A DNA stretch of 64,000 nt from Flavobacterium sp. LHD-85 (GCF_030929595.1 NZ_JAVFVR010000006.1:62001-126000); one strand, 5' to 3'; counted from the first letter of the stretch, positions 44,460 to 53,117 are shown. A program made the numbers and translations. The notes: generated from the sequence alone by a model not told the origin.

Positions 44460-45044
44460 ATGCCACAAAATAGATTTTATCCTGATGAAAAATTCAAAGA
44501 AATAGAAATAAATGCCTCATTACAATTAAGATACGCCATTTCGAATAGAGGTCGATTAATAAGCTTTACCGATGAAATTGAAAATGGCCGCATTCTTAAA
44601 GGAGGTTTAAGCGACGGATATCCAACTTTTCGCTTTAAGGTTAAAAAAGACGATAAAATCGTAAATAAATATCTCTTCTTATACAAACTAGTTGCCCAAT
44701 ATTTCATTCCAAAGGAATCGGAAGAGCAAACCTATGTGCTGCACTTAGATTACAACAGGGCTAATGATGATGAACGCAATCTTCGCTGGGCAACCAAACA
44801 GGAAATGATGGCGCACAGCCGTAAAAGTCCACGCGTTATTCAGGCAAAAAAGAACTTAATTGAACACAATCTAAAAGCAGACGGACGAAAATTAACCACA
44901 ACAAAAGTGATGTTAATCAAGAAAATCCTAGCAAGACCTGAACAAAAAACACGTCTTAAAATGATTGCCAAACAATTTGGCGTAAGCGAAATGCAAATCA
45001 GAAGAATTGCCAGCGGAGAAAACTGGGGACACGTTAAGATTTAA
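44460..45044 (+). CDS. NUMOD4/HNH-like DNA-binding protein
   Basis: A 194-residue protein. Residues 15-60 resemble NUMOD4 (YAISNRGRLISF, ILKGGLSDGYPTFRF). Residues 90-120 resemble an HNH nuclease core (VLHLDYNRANDDERNLRWATKQEM), but the first His of the usual HH pair is Leu. The C-terminus (145-190) is a helix-turn-helix (LKMIAKQFGVSEMQIRRIASGENW). This is the layout of intron-type homing endonucleases, but here it is a stand-alone gene with its own promoter and an altered catalytic site. It is more likely a domesticated DNA-binding protein than an active nuclease; I am unsure. Confidence 0.7.
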   Translation: MPQNRFYPDEKFKEIEINASLQLRYAISNRGRLISFTDEIENGRILKGGLSDGYPTFRFKVKKDDKIVNKYLFLYKLVAQYFIPKESEEQTYVLHLDYNRANDDERNLRWATKQEMMAHSRKSPRVIQAKKNLIEHNLKADGRKLTTTKVMLIKKILARPEQKTRLKMIAKQFGVSEMQIRRIASGENWGHVKI

Positions 45045-45521
45045 TGGTGAATGGTGAATTGTGAATGGTAAATTATTAATTCAAAATTCATAACTCATAA
45101 CTCATAATTATATAAGCCACAGATTATACAGATTAACACAGATTTGAAAAAATCCTTTTAATCCTATATAATCTGTGGCTTATTTTATTCCAAAAGATTC
45201 AGCGACTGTCAGGCTGAGCGAAGTCGAAGCCCATACACAAAGCTCTTCGACTTCGCTCAGAGTGGCACTCAATAATCACCTAAATTTTTCAGATTTATCG
45301 TTAAAACCACAAAAATCAATTCATAATTCATAATTTACAATTCACAATTACTTTGGTTTCTGTGAAAAGACCAAAATCTGTGTCTTTAAAAACAAAATTT
45401 CAGGTGTTCGTATAAAATAAATCCTTAAATTCGCAATCACAAATAACAAAAGAAGAAATCGAAAGATGAGTTTCGGAAATATAAACTTCATTTTCGATAG
45501 TTAATACTAAAAGCAAAAAAA
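45045..45521. other. 477-base gap filled with nested inverted repeats
   Basis: No gene is visible. The DNA consists of three palindromic elements one inside another or side by side (see the repeats at 45058-45351), followed by the upstream region of lpdA with only a weak promoter match, TAAATTCG at 45426-45433. Confidence 0.65.
45058..45351. repeat. Nested inverted repeats, three families
   Basis: Outer arms: AATTGTGAATGGTAAATT at 45058-45075 and related text at 45319-45351 in reverse. Within them, AAGCCACAGATTATA (45115-45129) pairs exactly with 45168-45182, and CTGAGCGAAGTCGAAG (45215-45230) pairs exactly with 45246-45261. The last family recurs at 58014-58067 and as a single half at 59294-59309. 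The outer family recurs at 55293-55398. Confidence 0.75.
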
Positions 45522-46910
45522 ATGAAATACGACGTTATTGTTTTAGGAAGTGGTCCTGGAGGATATGTAACAGCGATTAGAGCTTCACAATTAGGCTTTA
45601 AAACTGCTGTAGTAGAAAAAGAAAATCTAGGTGGAGTTTGCCTTAACTGGGGATGTATCCCAACAAAAGCGCTTTTAAAATCTGCTCAGGTTTTTGATTA
45701 CCTTAAACACGCTTCTGACTACGGATTGAAAGTTTCTGAATTTGATAAAGATTTCCCTGCAGTTATTCAACGCAGCCGTGGTGTTGCTGAAGGAATGAGC
45801 AAAGGTGTTCAATTCTTAATGAAAAAAAACAAAATTGACGTTATTGAAGGTTTTGGAAAACTAAAACCAGGAAAAAAACTTGACGTTACTGATAAAGACA
45901 ATAAAGTTACAGAATATAGCGCTGATCACATTATCATCGCAACTGGAGCTCGTTCTCGCGAGTTGCCAAACTTACCTCAAGATGGTGTAAAAGTAATTGG
46001 ATACCGTCAAGCAATGACATTGCCAACGCAACCAAAATCTATGATCATTGTTGGTTCTGGAGCAATCGGAGTTGAGTTCGCTCACTTCTACAACTCAATG
46101 GGAACAGATGTTACTATCGTAGAATTTATGCCAAACGTAGTTCCTGTAGAAGACGAAGATATCTCAAAACAATTTGAGCGTTCTTTGAAAAAATCAGGAA
46201 TTAAAGTAATGACTAACTCTTCTGTTGAGCGTATTGACACTACAGGAGCTGGAGTTAAAGCTTTCGTTAAAACTGCAAAAGGAGAAGAAGCTCTTGAAGC
46301 TGACATCGTACTTTCGGCAGTTGGAATCAAAACAAACATTGAAAATATCGGATTAGAAGAAGTTGGAATCGCGGTTGACAGAGATAAAATCTTAGTAAAC
46401 GCTTACAACGAAACTAACATTCCAGGATACTACGCAATTGGAGACGTTACTCCAGGTCAAGCTTTAGCTCACGTTGCTTCAGCTGAAGGAATTAACTGTG
46501 TGGAGAAAATCAAAGGTTTACACGTAGACCCAATCGATTACGGAAACGTTCCTGGCTGTACTTACGCAACTCCAGAAATCGCTTCTGTAGGTTTAACAGA
46601 AAAACAAGCAAAAGAAAAAGGTTACGAATTAAAAATTGGTAAATTCCCATTCTCAGCTTCTGGAAAAGCAAAAGCTGCTGGAAACGCTGACGGATTCGTA
46701 AAAGTAATCTTCGATGCTAAATACGGAGAATGGTTAGGATGCCACATGATTGGTGCTGGTGTTACAGATATGATTGCTGAGGCAGTTGTTGCTCGTAAAC
46801 TAGAAACTACAGGTCACGAAATCCTTAAATCTATCCACCCTCACCCAACAATGAGCGAGGCTGTTATGGAAGCTGTAGCTGATGCTTACGGCGAAGTAAT
46901 TCACTTGTAA
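45522..46910 (+). CDS. lpdA: Dihydrolipoyl dehydrogenase
   Basis: A 462-residue flavoprotein of normal length. It has the FAD-binding GSGPGGYVTAIRA, the redox disulfide GGVCLNWGCIPTKA (Cys40, Cys45), the NAD-binding GSGAIGVEFAHFYNSMG, the second FAD motif YAIGDVTPG and the C-terminal catalytic HPHPTMSEAVMEA. It reoxidises dihydrolipoamide in 2-oxo acid dehydrogenase and glycine cleavage complexes. It stands alone, not next to E1 or E2 genes, as is common for a subunit shared between complexes. A terminator follows. Confidence 0.97.
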   Translation: MKYDVIVLGSGPGGYVTAIRASQLGFKTAVVEKENLGGVCLNWGCIPTKALLKSAQVFDYLKHASDYGLKVSEFDKDFPAVIQRSRGVAEGMSKGVQFLMKKNKIDVIEGFGKLKPGKKLDVTDKDNKVTEYSADHIIIATGARSRELPNLPQDGVKVIGYRQAMTLPTQPKSMIIVGSGAIGVEFAHFYNSMGTDVTIVEFMPNVVPVEDEDISKQFERSLKKSGIKVMTNSSVERIDTTGAGVKAFVKTAKGEEALEADIVLSAVGIKTNIENIGLEEVGIAVDRDKILVNAYNETNIPGYYAIGDVTPGQALAHVASAEGINCVEKIKGLHVDPIDYGNVPGCTYATPEIASVGLTEKQAKEKGYELKIGKFPFSASGKAKAAGNADGFVKVIFDAKYGEWLGCHMIGAGVTDMIAEAVVARKLETTGHEILKSIHPHPTMSEAVMEAVADAYGEVIHL

Positions 46911-46952
46911 AAATATACCGTTTTACGGTTATATATAATTTTTCAATTTATA

Positions 46953-46987
46953 AAATCCGATTTGTGAAAGCAAGTCGGATTTTTTTG
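46953..46987 (+). terminator. Terminator after lpdA (aaaatccgatttgt type)
   Basis: AATCCGATTT and AAGTCGGATT pair with an eight-base loop and a T-run follows. The left arm, AAAATCCGATTTGT, is the same as in the terminators at 47906 and 48577. Confidence 0.8.
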
Positions 46988-47147
46988 TGCCTATAGTTTT
47001 GTCATTTCGACTGAAAGGAGAAATCACAAAACTTTATCTGATACAACCTTGCTTTTAAAATTAATAATTCTAAAAAACAACTAAATATCATTTCTTTCAA
47101 AGTACTAAAAAGCTTACTTTTATAAATCAATATAAATAAGCATTGTT

Positions 47148-47897
47148 ATGGAAGAAACAAAAATATTCTACGCCGACGGAGAAAATCCAAAAATGATTGA
47201 GGCTTACAAAAAAGCTCAAGAAACCTTTAAATATTTCTGGAGAGAATTATCTTGGGAATACAGACGAATAGTTCCAGGATTGGATGTTGCTTGCGTAAAA
47301 CTGGCTTTTACTCAAGAAATAGACGGAGAAACCATCGTAGAATATATGTGGATTAACGATGTAAACTTTGATGGTGAAACTATATACGGGGTTTTAGTAA
47401 ACGATCCTAACGAGCTTACCAATGTAAATAACGGAGACGAAATTGCAATTCCCATAAATCAGATTAGTGACTGGCTGTTTGCTATTAATGGTCAAACTTA
47501 TGGCGCATTTACAATTCAAGCGATGCGTTCTGAAATGAGCGAAGACGAAAGAGAATCGCATGATGAAGCATGGGGATTAGATTTTGGAGATTTCAATGAT
47601 ATTTTGGTTGTAAATGAACAAAAAGAAAAACCCGAAAATCTAATTGAGCATCCAATGAGTAAAAACATGAAGGAAAGTCTTATTGATTTTGTAAAAAACA
47701 ATCCAGATGAATTAACGCATCAAGATGAATTGGGATACACATTTTTACATCGTGAAACCATTGCTGGAAATCAGACTTCCGTTGAAGTTTTATTGGAATC
47801 TGGCGCAGATAGAAACACAAAAACTGAAAACGGCAAAACGGCATTAGATTTTGCCAAAGAATTAAAATGGAATCATTTATTGCCTTTATTACAATAG
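47148..47897 (+). CDS. DUF2314 plus ankyrin-repeat protein
   Basis: A 249-residue cytoplasmic protein in two parts. Residues 1-140 match the DUF2314 (YegJ-like) pattern: ENPKMIEAYKKAQETFKYFWRE, VEYMWINDVNFDGETIYGVL and INQISDWLFAINGQTYGAFT. Residues 175-249 hold two ankyrin-type repeats (DELGYTFLHRETIAGNQTSV, GADRNTKTENGKTALDFAKE). Ankyrin repeats bind proteins, so the DUF2314 part may be targeted to a partner. No function is known. Confidence 0.82.
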   Translation: MEETKIFYADGENPKMIEAYKKAQETFKYFWRELSWEYRRIVPGLDVACVKLAFTQEIDGETIVEYMWINDVNFDGETIYGVLVNDPNELTNVNNGDEIAIPINQISDWLFAINGQTYGAFTIQAMRSEMSEDERESHDEAWGLDFGDFNDILVVNEQKEKPENLIEHPMSKNMKESLIDFVKNNPDELTHQDELGYTFLHRETIAGNQTSVEVLLESGADRNTKTENGKTALDFAKELKWNHLLPLLQ

Positions 47898-47905
47898 AAA
47901 ACTTT

Positions 47906-47940
47906 AAAATCCGATTTGTGAAAAACAGATCGGATTTTTA
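47906..47940 (+). terminator. Terminator, same family as after lpdA
   Basis: AAAATCCGAT (47906-47915) pairs with ATCGGATTTTT (47929-47939), ending in T residues. Confidence 0.8.
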
Positions 47941-48019
47941 TTTTTATAAAACTCTCATTTTTTTCAAATCCAAATCAAAACTATTCTATTTTTCATCTGT
48001 TTAAAATTAAAGAATATGC

Positions 48020-48027
48020 TACTTTTG
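48020..48027 (+). promoter_or_regulatory. Predicted -7 element of the TPM-domain gene
   Basis: TACTTTTG matches TAnnTTTG. CTG at 47997-47999, 20 bases upstream, replaces the usual TTG. The start would be near 48031. Confidence 0.4.
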
Positions 48028-48053
48028 CTGCACCAAATCTAATATGCCACAGA

Positions 48054-48560
48054 ATGAAAAAATTATTCTTTACGCTAGCACTGTTAACCTCAGTTCTTTT
48101 ATCTGCCCAAACAAAAAACGACACCGATTTTTCTGCTCAACTAAAAAGCTCTTTTTCAGGATCAACAGACTGTGTCAACGACTTCGAAAAAATATTAACA
48201 CCAGTCGAGCTTAAATCTTTGAATACCACATTAAACGGTTTCGAAAAAAAATACCTTTATAAAATTGTTGTCATCACAACTCCTTCTTATTCTCCATTCA
48301 ACTCATTGGAAGAATATACATTGGAACTCGATAAATTTCTATCAAAAGACCCGCGATTAGACCCTACTCTTTTAATAATCGTAAGTAAAAAATTAAGACA
48401 AATTCAGGTTATAAGTGTCGATTTTATAAGATACAAATTAAGTACTGAAGACACACAAAACATAATTGCCACTTATTCTGTTCCAGAACTTAAAAAAGGA
48501 AATTATTATAAAGCATTAGAACTGGCTTCAAACGAGTTCATGAAAAAATTGCAACAATAA
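48054..48560 (+). CDS. Secreted TPM-domain-like protein
   Basis: A 168-residue protein with a signal peptide (to about residue 18, SVLLSAQ). The rest resembles a TPM domain: VNDFEKILTPVELKSLNTTL, then YKIVVITTPSYSPFNSLEEYTLELDKF, then a beta strand LLIIVSKKLRQIQVISV. There is no membrane anchor after the domain, unlike many TPM proteins. TPM domains occur in photosystem repair and in membrane-associated proteins of varied function. No partner is evident in the neighbourhood; its gene stands between two terminators. Confidence 0.7.
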   Translation: MKKLFFTLALLTSVLLSAQTKNDTDFSAQLKSSFSGSTDCVNDFEKILTPVELKSLNTTLNGFEKKYLYKIVVITTPSYSPFNSLEEYTLELDKFLSKDPRLDPTLLIIVSKKLRQIQVISVDFIRYKLSTEDTQNIIATYSVPELKKGNYYKALELASNEFMKKLQQ

Positions 48561-48576
48561 AATCAATAAATGTAGC

Positions 48577-48610
48577 AAAATCCGATTTGTAGTAGCAGAT
48601 CGGATTTTTT
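48577..48610 (+). terminator. Terminator, same family as after lpdA
   Basis: AAAATCCGAT (48577-48586) pairs with ATCGGATTTTTT (48599-48610). It is the third copy of this terminator family within 1.7 kb. Confidence 0.8.
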
Positions 48611-48643
48611 ATTTATCTTGTCAACTTCATAACAGGATTTATA

Positions 48644-48982
48644 ATGATCAATTACAACAACAAAATTTTCAAGCCTATCTCCAACAGCGAAAACGGAGAA
48701 ACTTCTAATGAAACCGCTTTTCTTTATAAACAAGAAGAAAATATTTTAAGCGCAGAATATTCAGGTGGAAAAATCATAAAAGGTCATTTAATTGGCTTGG
48801 TAGATAACAACGGAAATATTGATATGAGATATCATCAGGTAAATGAAAAAGGCGAATTAATGACTGGAATTTGCCATTCTAAACCTGAAATTTTAGAAAA
48901 TGGAAAAATCAGACTTCATGAAACTTGGCAGTGGACATCTGGTGACCAATCAAAAGGAAATTCTGTAATTGAAGAACAATAA
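48644..48982 (+). CDS. Small conserved hypothetical protein
   Basis: A 112-residue protein without signal peptide or membrane helix. It appears to be made of beta strands with repeated turns: TAFLYKQEENILSAEYSGGK, IIKGHLIGLVDNNGNIDMRY, and GKIRLHETWQWTSGDQSKGN. Similar short proteins are sometimes labelled N-acetylglutamate synthase, but no acetyltransferase motif is visible, so I do not use that name. Its position directly after a terminator suggests it is transcribed alone. Confidence 0.6.
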   Translation: MINYNNKIFKPISNSENGETSNETAFLYKQEENILSAEYSGGKIIKGHLIGLVDNNGNIDMRYHQVNEKGELMTGICHSKPEILENGKIRLHETWQWTSGDQSKGNSVIEEQ

Positions 48983-49045
48983 AAATAATCCTGAGATCTT
49001 TTATAACTTTATCAAAAATCAGTACCTAATTAAAAATCAATTATT

Positions 49046-49435
49046 ATGAAATCGGAAATTCAGACTTATAATAATTCACAGATAGCTGAAGATAAAGAAA
49101 TCTGCGATCTTCTTTGTAACATAATAGACAAGAACTTAACTGAAGCCGAAAATAAAATCTGGCATGCGCATCCTGTTTGGTTTCTAGACGGAAATCCGAT
49201 TGTAGGCTACAGTAAACTAAAAGGTTCTGTTAGATTGCTTTTCTGGAGCGGACAATCTTTTGAAGAAGAAAAACTACAAAATGAAGGTTCGTTTAAAGCA
49301 GCCGAAATGCGTTATACAAATGCAAATCAAATTAACGCAGAAGACTTGAAACGCTGGCTCCAAAAAAGCATAGAAATTCAATGGGATTATAAAAACATTG
49401 TCAAACGAAAAGGAGTTCTTCTTCGACTAAAATAA
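49046..49435 (+). CDS. DUF1801 domain protein
   Basis: A 129-residue protein with the DUF1801 (YdhG/frataxin-like fold) pattern: the core IWHAHPVWFLDGNPIVGYSKLKGSVRLLFWSG and the late RYTNANQINAEDLKRWLQKS. It is the first of three DUF1801 proteins in the window (others at 56454 and 62160), which differ greatly from each other. Function is unknown; some relatives are proposed iron chaperones. The distance of 30 bases to the next gene allows co-transcription. Confidence 0.75.
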   Translation: MKSEIQTYNNSQIAEDKEICDLLCNIIDKNLTEAENKIWHAHPVWFLDGNPIVGYSKLKGSVRLLFWSGQSFEEEKLQNEGSFKAAEMRYTNANQINAEDLKRWLQKSIEIQWDYKNIVKRKGVLLRLK

Positions 49436-49465
49436 CCAATTAACCAAAAAGCAATAAAACCAAAA

Positions 49466-50200
49466 ATGAAATTTTTTCCCTTAATCGCCTTTATTTTTTT
49501 TACCTCTACAACCTTTTCACAAACAAAAATGAAACCAGTAAACGAACTTATCGATCAGACAGATTCTGGATGGAAATTAGTAAAAGAATGGACAAATACA
49601 GCCAAAAACAAAGTAGAAATTCTTCCGGCAGATCCTCAAAAAGCCAAAGACGCTTTGTATCACACCCAAGTTACTACCAGTTCGCCAATGGGCGCCATTG
49701 TATATAAAACCGGCGGAATTTTAATAGACAACGGATGGATCAGAATTCTAGGTTCTGGAAGTGCCAAACTTAACCGAAGTCTTCCTGATTGGAACAAAGG
49801 AAAATCTTTTAAAGAGTTTGGAGAAACTCCTTCCTTCTTTTTAATTGCCGACGATGCTTTGGGCGGTTTTTACATTTTGAATGGTGGAGCATTTGGATCC
49901 GATCTTGGAAAAGTATATTATTTTGCGCCAGATAATCTAGAATACGAACAGCTTGATATTACCTATTCTGAGTTTTTAGAATTTTGTTTTAATAACGATT
50001 TAGATAAATATTATTCTGGAAGCCGTTGGGAAAACTGGAAAAAAGACCTTACTGCCTTACATGGCGATCAGGTTTTCAATTTTTATCCGTTTCTATGGAC
50101 TGAAGAAGGAAACGATATCAACAAAGTTCAACGAAAAATGATTTCTGCCGAAGAACAATACAGCCTTAATTTAGATTTAAGAAAACAGCTTGGACATTAA
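49466..50200 (+). CDS. DUF2625 family protein with signal peptide
   Basis: A 244-residue protein. The first 19 residues (FFPLIAFIFFTSTTFSQ) form a signal peptide. The rest follows the DUF2625 pattern: MKPVNELIDQTDSGWKLVKE, NGWIRILGSGSAKLNRSLPD and FFLIADDALGGFYILNGGAFG, with many aromatic residues toward the end. The family also includes cytoplasmic members, so the exported form here is worth noting. Function unknown. Confidence 0.78.
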   Translation: MKFFPLIAFIFFTSTTFSQTKMKPVNELIDQTDSGWKLVKEWTNTAKNKVEILPADPQKAKDALYHTQVTTSSPMGAIVYKTGGILIDNGWIRILGSGSAKLNRSLPDWNKGKSFKEFGETPSFFLIADDALGGFYILNGGAFGSDLGKVYYFAPDNLEYEQLDITYSEFLEFCFNNDLDKYYSGSRWENWKKDLTALHGDQVFNFYPFLWTEEGNDINKVQRKMISAEEQYSLNLDLRKQLGH

Positions 50201-50304
50201 TCCAATCACATAATATTTTAAATTCCAGATTTTTAGTTTTAATTTTATTACTGACAAACTGTTGTCACAAACTCCTTTTACTTTTATAAAATAAAACTAA
50301 AAAG

Positions 50305-50679
50305 ATGGAAACTAAAGACGGAAAATTAGCCGTTTATGCCCAAACAAGACAAGATTGGCGCAATTGGCTGCATGAAAATAGTCAGACCGAAAAATCGGTT
50401 TGGCTTATTTTATATCATAAAAAAAGTAAAACACAAAGCGTTAATTTAGTCGAAGCAACTGAAGAAGCGCTTTGTTTTGGCTGGATCGACAGTCTCTGCA
50501 AAAAGCGCGATGCAGAAAGCTATTACCTTACCTTCTCACATCGAAACCCGAAAACCAGCAAATGGAGCAAACCTAATATTGAAAGGGCCGAACGCATGAT
50601 CCAGCAAAATTTAATGACAGAACACGGTCAGAAATTAATTGATATTGCAAAAGAAAAAGGAAAATGGATTATTGAATAA
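50305..50679 (+). CDS. YdeI/OmpD-associated family protein, C-terminally truncated
   Basis: The 124-residue product matches the N-terminal two thirds of the YdeI family: WLHENSQTEKSVWLILYHKK, the signature EALCFGWIDSLCKKRD and YYLTFSHRNPKTSKWSKPNIERAERM. The usual proteins have about 190 residues with a further helical part after KGKW; here a stop follows KGKWIIE. The DNA after the stop does not encode the missing part in any frame, so the end has been lost by deletion or replacement. The remaining protein may still fold. A GC-richer segment of unknown origin follows. Confidence 0.75.
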   Translation: METKDGKLAVYAQTRQDWRNWLHENSQTEKSVWLILYHKKSKTQSVNLVEATEEALCFGWIDSLCKKRDAESYYLTFSHRNPKTSKWSKPNIERAERMIQQNLMTEHGQKLIDIAKEKGKWIIE

Positions 50680-50704
50680 TCTGCAAAGTAAGGTTTAATT
50701 TATA

Positions 50705-50795
50705 TTGCTTGTCCCTCCGGATCAGGCTGTCTGCTGTATCTTTTATGGTGAACCCATTATAAAAAGATGCCGCTCCCATTCTTCACGCATCTATA
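50705..50795. repeat. GC-richer segment with stem-loop, origin unknown
   Basis: This stretch differs in composition from the surrounding AT-rich DNA (for example GTCCCTCCGGATCAGGC and GATGCCGCTCCC). It contains an imperfect stem, ATCTTTTATGG (50739-50749) with a CCATTATAAAAAGAT arm at 50754-50768. It begins just after the truncated YdeI-family gene and may be a dispersed repeat that replaced the gene's end. Confidence 0.35.
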
Positions 50796-50871
50796 TTTAT
50801 AAGAAGATTTTGTGTTAAAATAATTTGTATTTTTAGTTAGACCAAAAAATCAACCTAAAACCTTACCAATC

Positions 50872-51552
50872 ATGCTAAAACAACTAATCTTTCTGCTCCT
50901 CTTTTGTTTCGGAATCCAATCACATTCGCAAGAAACTGGTTTTACAACTCCAGATTATAAAGCCATCGAAAAAGAAATCAACGATAAAAATTCGAAATTC
51001 TTTTATCCAAAATTAATGGAAAGACTGGTAAAAAATGATACTCTTTTAACGCATGATGAATACCGTCACTTGTATTTAGGCTATGTTTTTCAACCCAAAT
51101 ACAATGCATTTTGGACTTCGTCAGAAGATGAAAAACTTCGCACGTATTATGCAAAAGAAAAACTCGAAGCTTCCGATTATGACGAAATTATAAAACTAGC
51201 CAGTAATTCTTTAAATGAATTCCCTTTTGACCTACGACAGCTCAACTATCTTGCTTATGTTTACCATTTAAAAGGAGATGAAACTGCAGCAAAAATTACT
51301 TCTTTTAGATTTCATAGCATTATGAATGTCATTCTCTCTTCGGGTGACGGAAAAAAGTGCGAAACTGGTTTTCATGTCTTAATGGTTGATCACGAATACA
51401 TACTGCTCAATCTTTTTGAAATTGAATCGAAAGGACAATCACTTGTTGATAATTGTGATTATCTAAGTTTCGAAAAAGGCGTTTACAATGTAGACGGCAT
51501 TTATTTTAATATTGAAAAAATGCTCGAAAACGAAAAGAAAGTACTTCGATAA
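50872..51552 (+). CDS. DUF4919 family protein with signal peptide
   Basis: A 226-residue protein with an N-terminal signal (about 1-21, FLLLFCFGIQSHSQ) and the DUF4919 pattern: YPKLMERLVKNDTLLTHDEYRHLYLGYVF, followed by helical TPR-like parts (NSLNEFPFDLRQLNYLAYVYHLKGDE) and an ending YNVDGIYFNIEKMLENEK. The family is found in Bacteroidota and its function is unknown. It is monocistronic, closed by a strong terminator. Confidence 0.8.
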   Translation: MLKQLIFLLLFCFGIQSHSQETGFTTPDYKAIEKEINDKNSKFFYPKLMERLVKNDTLLTHDEYRHLYLGYVFQPKYNAFWTSSEDEKLRTYYAKEKLEASDYDEIIKLASNSLNEFPFDLRQLNYLAYVYHLKGDETAAKITSFRFHSIMNVILSSGDGKKCETGFHVLMVDHEYILLNLFEIESKGQSLVDNCDYLSFEKGVYNVDGIYFNIEKMLENEKKVLR

Positions 51553-51567
51553 CACGATTTATAACAT

Positions 51568-51609
51568 AAAAAAAATGCTTCAACAATTAAATGTTGAAGC
51601 ATTTTTTTT
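51568..51609 (+). terminator. Terminator after DUF4919 gene
   Basis: AAATGCTTCAACA and TGTTGAAGCATTT form a perfect stem with a six-base loop and a T-run. Confidence 0.88.
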
Positions 51610-51684
51610 GATTAAACCTATTTATTTATTGTTTATCAATAAATTTTTATTATTTTAGCAGCACAACTTCTAATCTTTTATAGT

Positions 51685-52227
51685 ATGGAAATCAAAATTG
51701 GAACACCGCAGATTCTAAAAATCCTAAATATTGTATCATGGATTATTTTTATTGGATTATGTGTAGAAGCTGGCATGTATCTTTTTAACGGAATTTATAC
51801 AATGACTATAAATTCATACAATGCACGTTTTCTTAATCTGTTAGATTTATACAATTACAGTACTAGTTTTTACATTCAAGAAATATGTTTTATAAGCATT
51901 GTGGCAATCTTAAAAGCAATCATGTTTTATCTGATTGTAAAAATGCTGCACGAAAAAAAATTAAATATAGAACAGCCTTTTACTGCAGAAATGGGACGTT
52001 TTATATCCTATCTTTCGTATTTAGCGTTCGGAATCGGATTGTTTTCTTTTTGGGCATTCAAATTCAATAATTGGTTGGCATCAAATGGCGTAAAACTCCC
52101 AACTTTAGAATCTCTGAATCTTGAAGGTCATAGCATCTGGATTTTTATGGCAATTGTGATGTTTGTAATAGGACAGATTTTTAAAAGAGGAATCGAAATT
52201 CAATCTGAAATTGACTTAACCATTTAA
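51685..52227 (+). CDS. DUF2975 family membrane protein
   Basis: A 180-residue protein with four membrane helices (about 10-32, 58-82, 105-125, 148-168). The pattern IVAILKAIMFYLIVKMLHEKKLNIEQPFTAEMGRFIS is typical of DUF2975. Genes of this family are regularly followed by a short XRE regulator, as here after ten bases, so the two probably form an autoregulated pair. Function is unknown. Confidence 0.82.
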   Translation: MEIKIGTPQILKILNIVSWIIFIGLCVEAGMYLFNGIYTMTINSYNARFLNLLDLYNYSTSFYIQEICFISIVAILKAIMFYLIVKMLHEKKLNIEQPFTAEMGRFISYLSYLAFGIGLFSFWAFKFNNWLASNGVKLPTLESLNLEGHSIWIFMAIVMFVIGQIFKRGIEIQSEIDLTI

Positions 52228-52237
52228 ACGAAAAATT

Positions 52238-52444
52238 ATGCCCATTATAGTAAATTTGGATGTCATGATGGCAAAGAGAAAAATGTCATTAAATGAACTT
52301 TCAGAAAAAGTAGATTTAACTTTATCAAATCTTTCCATTCTAAAAACAGGAAAAGCAAAAGCCATTCGTTTCAGCACGCTTGAAGCAATCTGCAAAGTTT
52401 TGGATTGCCAGCCTGGTGATATTTTAGAATTTTCAGAAGAATAA
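52238..52444 (+). CDS. Small XRE-type regulator (YozG-like)
   Basis: A 68-residue protein that is almost entirely a Cro/C1-type helix-turn-helix: MMAKRKMSLNELSEKVDLTL, then NLSILKTGKAKAIRFSTLEA and CKVLDCQPGDILEFSEE. Such short forms (YozG) go with DUF2975 membrane proteins, and this gene starts ten bases after one. It probably represses its own operon. No obvious operator was seen in the 75 bases before the DUF2975 gene. Confidence 0.88.
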   Translation: MPIIVNLDVMMAKRKMSLNELSEKVDLTLSNLSILKTGKAKAIRFSTLEAICKVLDCQPGDILEFSEE

Positions 52445-52523
52445 TTTCATCTCGATTTAATTTGTATTTTCGTACAAAAATAATTTAAACTTTGAAACGA
52501 TTATAAATCTAAAAAGTCTAAAA

Positions 52524-53117
52524 ATGAACATTTTAATTGTTTACTCTCATCCCAGCAAAAAATCGTACACTTTTCAGGTTTTGGAAAGATTAAAATCTGT
52601 TTTGGCTAAGGAAAATTGGAATATCGAAATCTCAGATCTATACGCTTCCAATTTCGAAAGTGATCTTTCTGAAGCAGAATATGAACGTGAAGGTTTTGCA
52701 AAAACTCAGCTTCCGATTCCGCAAGATGTTTTAAACGAACAAGAAAAAATAGAAAAAGCAGACTGTATTATTTTCCTTTATCCCGTTTGGTGGAGCGATT
52801 GTCCTGCAAAACTAAAAGGCTGGTTCGATCGTGTTTATTCGGTTGGATATGCTTACGGACAAAATGAGACTTCGAGAAAAATGAAAACCATTCCGTATGG
52901 TCTTGTAATTTGTACAGCTGGTCATCCAAATGATTTTCTTAACGAAATTGAAATTGCCCAAAGCATGGAAAAAATAATGCTCGAAGACCGACTTGGAAAA
53001 CGTTTTACCAAAAAAGAAATGATTATTCTGGGCGGAACTTTAGAACTCGAAAATGTAATGGCAAAACATTTTGAACTAATTAGTCAAATTCCTGAAAAAA
53101 TTAAGGTCATAAAATAA
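52524..53117 (+). CDS. NAD(P)H-dependent oxidoreductase, flavodoxin-like fold
   Basis: A 197-residue protein of the NQO/MdaB/YwrO group. It begins with the flavin phosphate loop ILIVYSHPSKKSYTFQVLE and has the conserved IIFLYPVWWSDCPAKLKGWFDRV around the flavin site. It reduces quinones or similar electrophiles with NAD(P)H and protects against oxidative or quinone stress. It stands 24 bases before a small membrane protein gene. Confidence 0.9.
   Translation: MNILIVYSHPSKKSYTFQVLERLKSVLAKENWNIEISDLYASNFESDLSEAEYEREGFAKTQLPIPQDVLNEQEKIEKADCIIFLYPVWWSDCPAKLKGWFDRVYSVGYAYGQNETSRKMKTIPYGLVICTAGHPNDFLNEIEIAQSMEKIMLEDRLGKRFTKKEMIILGGTLELENVMAKHFELISQIPEKIKVIK

Noticed and set aside
48644..48982. 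N-acetylglutamate synthase
   Set aside because: This label is sometimes given to similar short proteins, but no GNAT or kinase-like motif is present.
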